Below, piece after piece: positions 26,814-34,471 of a stretch of 36,325 nucleotides of DNA. Under the pieces are notes generated by a model. The model was given only the letters and a program-made list of their open reading frames with translations. It ran no database searches and was not told the origin of the DNA. Source of the stretch: Bacteroidales bacterium SW299. Its GTDB lineage: Bacteria > Bacteroidota > Bacteroidia > Bacteroidales > Bacteroidaceae. The position numbers and the translations under genes were made by a program. How positions within the stretch are numbered: the first letter of the stretch is position 1; every line of letters starts with the position of its first letter. The stretch spans positions 1-36,325 of the forward strand of contig SDWH01000029.1 in the NCBI GenBank assembly GCA_019550975.1, read 5' to 3'.

Positions 26814-29087
26814 ATGAAACGACATCTTTTTATTTTAGGCCTGTTTTTGTTAGGCTTTCGGCTTATCCATGGGAAAGCAGTGTATGATGAAATGTCTGTT
26901 GAAACAACTCCCCTTTATAAGAATGCTTCACTTCCCGTAGAGCAGCGTGTGGATGATTTGCTGAGTCGGATGACCTTGGAAGAGAAAGTATATCAGATGT
27001 GTTGTGAGCATTTCGGAAAAGGCTTTGAGGTGTTTGCAGGAGATGAGGAGTTCACGATGGATGATGTGCGCAAGCGTTTCGGTGCGCATGGAGTCGGTCA
27101 CCTTACATGTCCGGTTACGGAAAGAAACGCGCAGGATGCAGTAACGATAGCCAACCAGATACAAAAGATTGCTGTGGAAGAACCCCGGTTGGGTATTCCT
27201 TTTTTTATCAATGGAGAAGCGTTACATGGCTGTACGGGCTTCGGTTCGACTTCTTATCCGCAATCCATCGCTATGTCGTGTACCTGGGATTTGCCTCTGA
27301 TGGGGAAAATAGGAAATGCAATAGGAGAAGAGGCATATAGTCGTGGGGTGCATCAGGTGTTTTCACCCGTACTGGATTTGGCTCGGGACCCGAGGCATGG
27401 CAGAATCGAGGAATGTTACGGTGAAGACCCGTATCTGGCTTCTCGTATGGGAGTGGAGTTTATTAAAGGTGTGCAGGGGCAGAATGTAATCTGTTCTCCG
27501 AAACATTTTCTTGCCAATTTTGTAGCTGATGGAGGTCGGGATTCTGGTAATGTGGGACTGAGTGAGCGGGAATTGCGCGAACTTCACATGTTGCCTTATG
27601 AGGCGGCTGTAAGAGAGGCTGGATGTAAATCCATTATGGCCGCTTACAATACGATTGATGGTGTCCCTTGTTCAGCCAATCATTGGTTGCTTACGGATGT
27701 GCTACGTGATGAATGGGGGTTTGACGGATTTGTCGTTTCCGATTGGAGTGCAGTACCTCATTCATTTGGAAATTTGAAGATAGCCCCTTCATTGGGTGAG
27801 GCCGCTGCAATGTGTGCAAAAGCCGGTTTGGATGTTGATTTGCCTCGGCTGAAAGGTTTTGTCCTGTTGAAAGAAATGGTAGAGAAAGGAAAGATAACGG
27901 AAGCTGACATCGATGTGAATGTGCGTAGAATCCTGCGTGCCAAGTTTGAATTGGGGCTGTTTGAACATCCGTATATAGACGAGACTTTGGCCGAAAAGCG
28001 GAGCAATGCTCCTGAGTACAGACGTTTGGCATGTCAGGCAGCTCGTGAAAGCATTGTATTGTTGAAAAATGAACATAATATCCTGCCTTTGTCTTCAGCA
28101 CGCAAGATAGCCGTTATTGGTCCGAATGCTGATGTTTTGCAGTTGGGAGGATATTCGGCTCATGGAGTGAATGGGGTTACTCCGCTTCAGGGACTGAAGA
28201 ACAAGTTCAGTTCGCAGGCTGAGATTGTTTACGCAAAAGGTTGTGGCCTGACAGATAATGATAAGTCGGGTTTTGAAGAAGCGGTTGAGGCTGCAAAAGG
28301 TGCCGATGTGAGCGTACTTGTTGTAGGTGGTGCCAGTTGGACCACCGGAGGAGAAACAAGAGATCGGAACAGCCTGGAACTGATGGGGGTACAGGAAGAC
28401 CTGATTCTGGAAATAGCGAAGACCGGAAAACCTGTGGTAGTGGTGGTTGTGGACGGACGTCCTGTTGTTATGACACGCTGGATAGACAAGGTGGATGGTG
28501 TGGTGATGATGTTTTTTGCCGGAGAGGAAGGCGGAAATGCATTGGCGGAAATCCTGAAGGGAGAAACGAACCCTTCCGGAAAGTTGTCTGTTTCATTCCC
28601 CAAACAAACGGGTGACGTGCCTATGTGTCTTTATCATCGCCCATACGGACGTGAAGGGAATATTGTAGAATATGGCTCGATTCCTGCCAGCCGGTATTGT
28701 CCTTTGTTCCCGTTCGGATATGGATTGTCTTATACTACCTATTCTTATAAGAACTTGCGTTTGGTGGATGAGAAGTTGGGTATCAAAGACAGCCTTGTCT
28801 TTTCTGTCGATGTAACGAATACCGGAAAAGTGGACGGTGACGAAATCGTTCAGGTATATCTGACAGACCAGTATTGCAGAATCACCCAATCGCCCAAGCA
28901 ATTGAAAGCTTTCCAACGTGTACACATTCCGGCTGGTGAAACTCGCACATTGTCATTTGCGTTGCCCAATTCCTGCTTGTCTTTCTTGAACGAGAAGCTG
29001 GAACCTGAGGTGGAACCCGGTACCTTTGAACTTTTGGTAGGACCTAATTGCATGGAAGGATTGACACAAGTCTTTGAGGTAAAATAA
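26814..29087 (+). CDS. GH3 beta-glucosidase/beta-xylosidase-type enzyme, secreted
   Basis: 757 aa with a short hydrophobic signal sequence (MKRHLFILGLFLLGFRLIHG). The (alpha/beta)8 domain has EALHG, the KHF of SPKHFLANF, and the nucleophile D310 in FVVSDWSAV. The (alpha/beta)6 sandwich follows (GPNADVLQLGGYS, GEEGGNALAE) and then the fibronectin III-like C-terminal domain (SFALPNSCLSFL). Family members act from the non-reducing end on beta-glucosides, beta-xylosides or beta-glucosaminides; the aglycone loop lacks clear substrate markers. The gene diverges from GH29 across a region with TGTAC repeats. The next gene follows after 117 bp. Confidence 0.9.
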   Translation: MKRHLFILGLFLLGFRLIHGKAVYDEMSVETTPLYKNASLPVEQRVDDLLSRMTLEEKVYQMCCEHFGKGFEVFAGDEEFTMDDVRKRFGAHGVGHLTCPVTERNAQDAVTIANQIQKIAVEEPRLGIPFFINGEALHGCTGFGSTSYPQSIAMSCTWDLPLMGKIGNAIGEEAYSRGVHQVFSPVLDLARDPRHGRIEECYGEDPYLASRMGVEFIKGVQGQNVICSPKHFLANFVADGGRDSGNVGLSERELRELHMLPYEAAVREAGCKSIMAAYNTIDGVPCSANHWLLTDVLRDEWGFDGFVVSDWSAVPHSFGNLKIAPSLGEAAAMCAKAGLDVDLPRLKGFVLLKEMVEKGKITEADIDVNVRRILRAKFELGLFEHPYIDETLAEKRSNAPEYRRLACQAARESIVLLKNEHNILPLSSARKIAVIGPNADVLQLGGYSAHGVNGVTPLQGLKNKFSSQAEIVYAKGCGLTDNDKSGFEEAVEAAKGADVSVLVVGGASWTTGGETRDRNSLELMGVQEDLILEIAKTGKPVVVVVVDGRPVVMTRWIDKVDGVVMMFFAGEEGGNALAEILKGETNPSGKLSVSFPKQTGDVPMCLYHRPYGREGNIVEYGSIPASRYCPLFPFGYGLSYTTYSYKNLRLVDEKLGIKDSLVFSVDVTNTGKVDGDEIVQVYLTDQYCRITQSPKQLKAFQRVHIPAGETRTLSFALPNSCLSFLNEKLEPEVEPGTFELLVGPNCMEGLTQVFEVK

Positions 29088-29204
29088 TTTTTTGAAAGGA
29101 TATAAAAGGTTATCTTTAAGCTTTCAGTTTGCAGAGAGGAAGATTAAGTTTCGCGCAGTGATGTGAAATAAATGTGTGGTCATATCGAATGAAATAGTGG
29201 ATTT

Positions 29205-31472
29205 ATGAAGTCAATAGTTGGAATATTCTTATTTTTGTTTTGTCTGCAAATAGATGCGCAGGTCTCTTCTGTTAAGTTGAGAACTTATCAGAAAGGTGAT
29301 TATACCGTTTCTGCATATCAATCGGATATGGGAGGTGGCGGATATATAACCGGAATCTTGCAGGATTTCCGTGACAGTAATGTACTGTATGCCCGAAGCG
29401 ATGTTGCCGGTGTTTTTAAGAGTACGGATGGAGGAAAAAGCTGGACCGTTAAGAATGGCGGACTGACCAAGATGAGCGATCATTATTGTCATTCACTGGC
29501 AATGGACCCGTTTGATAACAAAAGATTGTTGCGTGCGTCAGGCGATGTGCGGAGTTTTTGTTTTACGGGACGTATTCATTGTTCTACCGATGGCGGGGAA
29601 ACTTGGTTTCTGGTTAAGGACGGACTTGATTATTACGGAAACGGGTCGACGCGTATGTTCGGCGAATTGATTGCCTTTAATCCGGATAAAAAGGGAGAAG
29701 TGGCTGCCGGCAGTTTTTCCAAAGGCATTTGGCTCAGTCATGATGGCGGTGAAACATGGAGTTGTAAGGGTTTGGAGGGTGAACGGATGGCTGCGGTAGA
29801 GTTCTGTGACAATCGCATTTACGTGAGCACCATTTCAGACGGATATAATAATTTAGGACTTATACAGGATTTTAAAAGAAACAGGAAGTCTTGCATATAC
29901 GTGTCTGAAGATGACGGGGAGAATTGGAAAGTATTGTATGAGAACGAAAACCTGCCTGCCATTTATGAAATGATTGTAACTGACCATGGAAATACGATTC
30001 TCTTTACAGCCCAATGGGGGGTATACCGTAGTGAGAACGGGGGGAAGAGCTTTGATGTTGTTTCCGATTTGCCAGCCAAGAGCACTTATCGTACGTTGGT
30101 GCAGTCTGATTTGGATCCTTCCGTATGCTACACGGCAGAGATGATACCTTCCGGTGACATAGATGTACCCATTTACCGCTCCTCAGATAAAGGCAGGACA
30201 TGGCATCTGATTTCACCCAACTGTCGGCCCGAAGACTTGTCTTGTTTCCCGAGTTGGCATGGCAATAATCCAAGGAAGCTGGGTGATTCCCGTATTTCGC
30301 ATATTCTTCCGGACAACAAGAATCCGGACAAACTGTACATCTCCAACTGGTGGGGAATTACCATTACAGAAGATTTGGGGAAGCATTATTGTGGAAATTA
30401 CTTTAAGGGCATCGGAATCATCTGTTGTGAATCTTTGTTCCAGCATCCTTCCCGTCCCAATCAGTTGATTGCCGGTATATGTGACCATGCATTGTTGGAA
30501 TCAGTTGATTCCGGAAGCACTTTCAACACGATTCCGGTTCGGTATTCTCCGGCCCGTATCGCTTGTTTCTCCAAACATAATCCGGACCTGTTACTTTTTG
30601 CCGCTGGAAGTAAAGGAGGTGCGATAAATTTCTGCAAGAGCGAAGACGGTGGAAAGACGGCGAAAAAAGTGTGGGAATTAGGCAACGGGAATTTTGTTCA
30701 GGACATAAAGGAAGACCCTGTCGTAAAGGGACGTTTTTGGGCATATATAGAAGGAGATACAGCTTCTTTATATCAGCCGGGGATTTATTGTTCTGATGAT
30801 TATGGTGATACCTGGACACAGAATGGCGTGAATCCGTTCGGTCGTTTGAAGACGGTTCCGGAGGATGTGTTTAAAATCGATAGGGATCTTACTCCCATCG
30901 TGAACTATCAGCATAAGAACGGTTGCGGTACGGGGCAAATGCTGGCTTTGGATCATTTCCAACAGGGAGTTGTTTATGCCGGGGAATGGACTACTGGAAT
31001 TTATCGTAGTATGGATGGAGGTCAGCATTGGACGAATATTGGGACGGAACTTCCTTTTGACAAGGCCAGCAACAGTGTCTTGCAGTTTGTTTATACGGAT
31101 CCTTATCGCAAAGGCGTTGTCTATGCGGGCTTCTGGAATCAGGGCGTATGGAAGAGCAATGATTTCGGTGCAACTTGGTATTCTGTATTTCCAAGAGAGA
31201 AAAATAAGTTCAATGCTTCATCCATGTCCATTCATCGTGATGAAAATAAGAATGAGTTGATGGTGCTGGCTTGTTCTAACCATAGTTTGGGAGATACGGA
31301 TACGGCATTGTGGATTAGTGAGGACAATGGCAGGTCGTGGAATAATATATACGATTTCTCGATAGGCTGTGCCCGATTTTTGTCTGTGGTGGCCAATGCG
31401 GACCAGCATCGTATCTATGCGGCTACGGCGGGCAATGGAGTCATATATTTTGATATATTAAAAAATAGATGA
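29205..31472 (+). CDS. GH74-like two-propeller protein with about 12 Asp-box repeats
   Basis: 755 aa, signal peptide MKSIVGIFLFLFCLQIDAQ. The N-terminus GGGGYITGI and YARSDVAGVFKS match the GH74 opening, where an Asp is a catalytic residue (D of ARSDV). At least twelve Asp-box motifs (S-x-D-x-G-x-T-W-like) follow: STDGGKSW, STDGGETW, SHDGGETW, SEDDGENW, SENGGKSF, SSDKGRTW, SVDSGSTF, SEDGGKTA, SDDYGDTW, SMDGGQHW, SNDFGATW and SEDNGRSW. Such repeats build tandem seven-bladed beta-propellers, as in GH74 endo-xyloglucanases. Activity is not shown; the neighbours (GH3, GH43-like, GH31) would suit xyloglucan, but PL8 and GH92 would not. An alternative is a non-catalytic glycan-binding propeller. 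Confidence 0.75.
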   Translation: MKSIVGIFLFLFCLQIDAQVSSVKLRTYQKGDYTVSAYQSDMGGGGYITGILQDFRDSNVLYARSDVAGVFKSTDGGKSWTVKNGGLTKMSDHYCHSLAMDPFDNKRLLRASGDVRSFCFTGRIHCSTDGGETWFLVKDGLDYYGNGSTRMFGELIAFNPDKKGEVAAGSFSKGIWLSHDGGETWSCKGLEGERMAAVEFCDNRIYVSTISDGYNNLGLIQDFKRNRKSCIYVSEDDGENWKVLYENENLPAIYEMIVTDHGNTILFTAQWGVYRSENGGKSFDVVSDLPAKSTYRTLVQSDLDPSVCYTAEMIPSGDIDVPIYRSSDKGRTWHLISPNCRPEDLSCFPSWHGNNPRKLGDSRISHILPDNKNPDKLYISNWWGITITEDLGKHYCGNYFKGIGIICCESLFQHPSRPNQLIAGICDHALLESVDSGSTFNTIPVRYSPARIACFSKHNPDLLLFAAGSKGGAINFCKSEDGGKTAKKVWELGNGNFVQDIKEDPVVKGRFWAYIEGDTASLYQPGIYCSDDYGDTWTQNGVNPFGRLKTVPEDVFKIDRDLTPIVNYQHKNGCGTGQMLALDHFQQGVVYAGEWTTGIYRSMDGGQHWTNIGTELPFDKASNSVLQFVYTDPYRKGVVYAGFWNQGVWKSNDFGATWYSVFPREKNKFNASSMSIHRDENKNELMVLACSNHSLGDTDTALWISEDNGRSWNNIYDFSIGCARFLSVVANADQHRIYAATAGNGVIYFDILKNR

Positions 31473-31834
31473 AAAGTTTACTGTATTTTTAGAGCCCGTC
31501 GTTTTAAATTTTGTTCAGGTTTATTTTGCGAATTGTTTTCGCGGATGTCTTTCTGATTTTATGAAGAGGATGGTAGGCTGTCTGACAAATAGAGTCAGAA
31601 AAACAAACTGGAAACAAACGCAAAAGAACCTGATATAATTTATTGGATAAATTAAACAACAGATTATTAGTATGTTAGGTTTTTGTTTGGTCAATAAAGG
31701 TGTATAATTTAATGAAACTGTTTTCTAATCCGTTTATCGGACGGGTTGAGATAAAAATGATGAAAGCCGGAGAACTGTTGGAGATAACCGGATAAAAACA
31801 TTAACTTTGTTATATATTAAAAAACGAATATACA
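31473..31834. other. intergenic region before the GH43-like gene
   Basis: 362 bp with no convincing gene. It ends with the promoter for the GH43-like gene at 31802-31809. The 5' half is A/T-rich and shows no clear terminator hairpin after the GH74-like gene. A 27-codon ORF at 31712-31795 lacks support. Confidence 0.5.
31802..31809 (+). promoter_or_regulatory. -7 promoter element of the GH43-like gene
   Basis: TAACTTTG matches TAnnTTTG. GTTG at 31777-31780, 21 bp upstream, is a plausible -33. Transcription would start near 31815, about 20 nt before the ATG. Confidence 0.65.
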
Positions 31835-32962
31835 ATGAAAACACACAATCTTATTTTGTTTGTGCTTCTCGCATTGTGGGTGGCATCCGCGCGTGCCCAA
31901 AAGCTGGAAAACCTGCCGGCTCTGAAACTGCACTCCCAAAACGAATTGTTCCATCGGCTGGCGAAGGCTCCCCGTGCTCCGGCTTTCGAATGCGAAGGGT
32001 ACTGGGTTTGGGGAAGTTCTGTCGTGAAGGGAGAAGACGGGAAGTATCACATGTTTGTTTCCCGCTTTCCGAAATCGCTCCCTTTCCATCCGGGATGGAT
32101 GGTGGCGTCTGAAATTGTTCATGCGGTGTCGGATGTTCCCGAAGGACCCTACAAGTTCAGCGATGTGGCGCTTCCGGCCCGCGGCGCGGAATATTGGGAC
32201 GGACGTTCGACGCATAACCCTCGCATTCTGAAGCATAAGGGCAAATATTATCTGATTTATATGGGATCTACCCATCCCTTTGCAGACCCCACTTATGATG
32301 AACTGACTTTAAGCAGTCCGTGGTGTATTGTAGGACGTTCTAACAAACGGATTGGACTGGCGGTTGCCGACTCGCCATACGGCCCGTGGAAACGCTTTGA
32401 CGAGCCGATTCTGAAGACCAAACCCGGCACCTTCTACAGCTATCTCACTTCCAACCCTTCTCCGGTGATTCAGGAAGACGGTTCGGTGCTGATGATTTTC
32501 AAGGGAAGGGCTCATACCGCGAACGGCAAGTATTCGAACATGGCGTTGGGCGTTGCCTATGCTCCCGCTATCGAAGGACCGTATACTGTGCTGAACAACG
32601 GCAAGCCCATCTTTCAGGTAAACGGTCAGGGAGAAGCCGAGGATCCGTTTCTGTGGAAAGATTCCAAAGGCTATCATGTCATTTTCAAGGATCATGTGGC
32701 CAAATTTACGGGAGAAAGGGGAGGGGGCGTAATGGCCCACTCCGACGATGGCATCCATTGGACCGTAGACAAAGACCCCAAAGCCTATTCGCGCACCGTG
32801 GAATGGGAAGACGGGAAAGTGGAAATGCAGGGGCAGCTGGAGCGTCCGTTCCTCCTTTTTGAAGACGGAAAGGCTACTCATGCCTTTTTTGCGACCATGG
32901 ATGGTCCGGGCGGATTTGAAAACGCATCCAAGTCATGGAACATGGTGATACCTTTGAAGTAG
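31835..32962 (+). CDS. GH43/GH117-like five-bladed beta-propeller glycosidase, secreted
   Basis: 375 aa. A signal peptide (MKTHNLILFVLLALWVASARAQ) is followed by repeated beta-blades with the pattern of clan GH-F-type enzymes: KYHMFVSRF, KYYLIYMGSTHPF, RIGLAVADSPYGPW, NPSPVIQEDGSVLMIFKGR, GYHVIFKDH. Acidic residues that could form a GH43-type active site occur in YWDGRSTHNPRI, NPSPV...ED and GEAEDPFLW. I cannot give a precise family: it could be GH43, GH117 or an uncatalogued relative. In a PUL it would remove arabinofuranose, xylose or galactose units, or another sugar, in the periplasm. It has its own promoter and precedes GH31 by 109 bp. Confidence 0.65.
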   Translation: MKTHNLILFVLLALWVASARAQKLENLPALKLHSQNELFHRLAKAPRAPAFECEGYWVWGSSVVKGEDGKYHMFVSRFPKSLPFHPGWMVASEIVHAVSDVPEGPYKFSDVALPARGAEYWDGRSTHNPRILKHKGKYYLIYMGSTHPFADPTYDELTLSSPWCIVGRSNKRIGLAVADSPYGPWKRFDEPILKTKPGTFYSYLTSNPSPVIQEDGSVLMIFKGRAHTANGKYSNMALGVAYAPAIEGPYTVLNNGKPIFQVNGQGEAEDPFLWKDSKGYHVIFKDHVAKFTGERGGGVMAHSDDGIHWTVDKDPKAYSRTVEWEDGKVEMQGQLERPFLLFEDGKATHAFFATMDGPGGFENASKSWNMVIPLK

Positions 32963-32976
32963 CTTTTTATCTGAGA

Positions 32977-33026
32977 TGAGCCGTCATCCCGGTTAACTTG
33001 AGCCGTCATTTTCTCCGGTTTGACAG
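32977..33026. repeat. two short imperfect direct repeats (GAGCCGTCAT ... CCGGTT)
   Basis: GAGCCGTCAT at 32978-32987 recurs at 33000-33009, each followed within a few bases by CCGGTT. The pair lies in the 109-bp gap before GH31. Function unknown; it could be a binding site or a small duplication. Confidence 0.4.
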
Positions 33027-33071
33027 GGCAGAATCTTGGGGGAAGCGGACAAAACAAAAGAAAGAAATCGT

Positions 33072-34466
33072 ATGGGACAGAAAAAGAAAAGAATTATAAG
33101 AGCCAGCTATCTTGCCTTTCTGACATTTGTCTGTATGCTGAATGCAGCAAGTCTTTTTGCCCGGTCTGGAAATGAAATGCGTTGGGAACAGGTAGAGCCG
33201 GGAGTATGGAAGGGCACGTTCGGGACACCGGAGGACTATTCTTTGCTGGAAGCCTCGGGAGCCGAATCGCTGGAAGAAGGATTCTTGAGCCTGCCGGATG
33301 TGGAAATTCCCGCCTTGCACGCGGATATCACCGCTACGGTTCAGGGCGGGAAAACGTACCTTTCCATTCCGCTGGAGAAAAAGGAGCAGATTTACGGGCT
33401 GGGACTTAACTTCCAGAGTGTCTTCCAGCGCGGGAAGGTGCTGAACCTGCACGTGGACCATTACGGAGGAAGGGATGACGGACGTACGCACGCTCCGGTT
33501 CCGTTTTATGTATCCAGCCGGGGGTATGGCATTCTTGTCAATTCCGCACGTTATCTGACCGTCTATGCAGGGAGCGGAATCCGGAAAGACAGCCCTCATG
33601 CAGAGAAGGCGAAGGACCGTAATACCGACAAGTCATGGACGGCCCAGCCTTATTCGGATGCTGTTTCCATTCTGATTCCGGCCGAAGGTGTCGAGGTCTA
33701 TCTGTTTGCCGGTCCTGCTCCGTTGGATGTGGTCAGGCGCTATAACCTGTTGTGCGGCGGAGGGGTTCTGCCTCCCCGCTGGGGATTGGGCTTTACCCAA
33801 CGCACTCCCACTCTTTATACCTCCGCGCAAGTAGAGAAAGAGGTGGATGATTTTGAGCGTTACGGCTATCCGCTCGACTTTATCGGTCTGGAACCGGGAT
33901 TTGGCCCCGAGGGTATCGCTGCTTCAAGGGGCAAAGAGCAGAATCTGGAAGAAAATCCTTATCTGGAAACCGTCGCGAAAGAAATCAGGGATCAGTATAT
34001 GGCAGGCGAATATTTGCTTGTGGCGCCCATGTTTGTCGGAGAAACCAGCCGCAAGGTGGTTTTGCCGGAGGGAAACTGGTATGATTTTTATACCGGCGAT
34101 TATGTTGGCAACGGAGAAACAATTACGGTTTCCCCGGGGTTGGAGCGCATCCCTGTCTTCGTCAAGGACGGAGGCATTATACCGATGATGGAAGCGGTGC
34201 TCCATGCTCCCCGAAGCGGTCAGAAGGTTAATCTGGAGATACGTCATTACGGAAAATCGGACGGAGCCTGCCGGCTGTATGATGATGACGGGGAAACTTA
34301 TGACTATGAAAAGGGAGTCTGCTCATGGAGAAATATAAAGGTGAAAAGGCAAAAGAACAGAAAACTGAAAGGAAGCATCTCAAAGAGCGAATCCGGGAAG
34401 CCGGATTCGGTCAATAAGGTTACTTGGGTCTTTATGACCGAGGGAAATGAACCCTCTGAACTGTAG
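33072..34466 (+). pseudogene. GH31 protein with an internal deletion of the catalytic core
   Basis: 464 aa from the ATG at 33072 (MGQKKKRIIRASYLAF signal peptide). Both ends are GH31. The N-terminal beta-sandwich has YGLGLNFQSVF and a GYGILVNSAR block, and the barrel entry has RWGLGFTQRTPT and DFIGLEPGF (codons around 33877-33903). The C-terminal part has RDQYMAGEYLLVAPMF, PEGNWYDFYTG, and YDDDGETYDYEKG. Only about 28 residues join DFIGLEPGF to RDQYM, where family members have roughly 300-350. So barrel strands 2-8, with the nucleophile and acid/base Asp residues, are absent. The frame stays open. It is most likely an in-frame deletion relic without hydrolase activity. The gene is linked to GH92, whose start is 5 bp after its stop. 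Confidence 0.82.
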
Positions 34467-34471
34467 AAATT

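Noticed and set aside
31712..31795. 27-codon ORF with NPFIG, sharing 14 bp with the GH92 N-terminus
   Set aside because: No ribosome-binding or conservation signal, lies upstream of a good promoter, and the shared 14 bp can be chance or a tiny relic.
33036..33071. GH31 start extended to a TTG at 33036
   Set aside because: The ATG at 33072 begins a proper signal peptide; the extension is charged and would block it.
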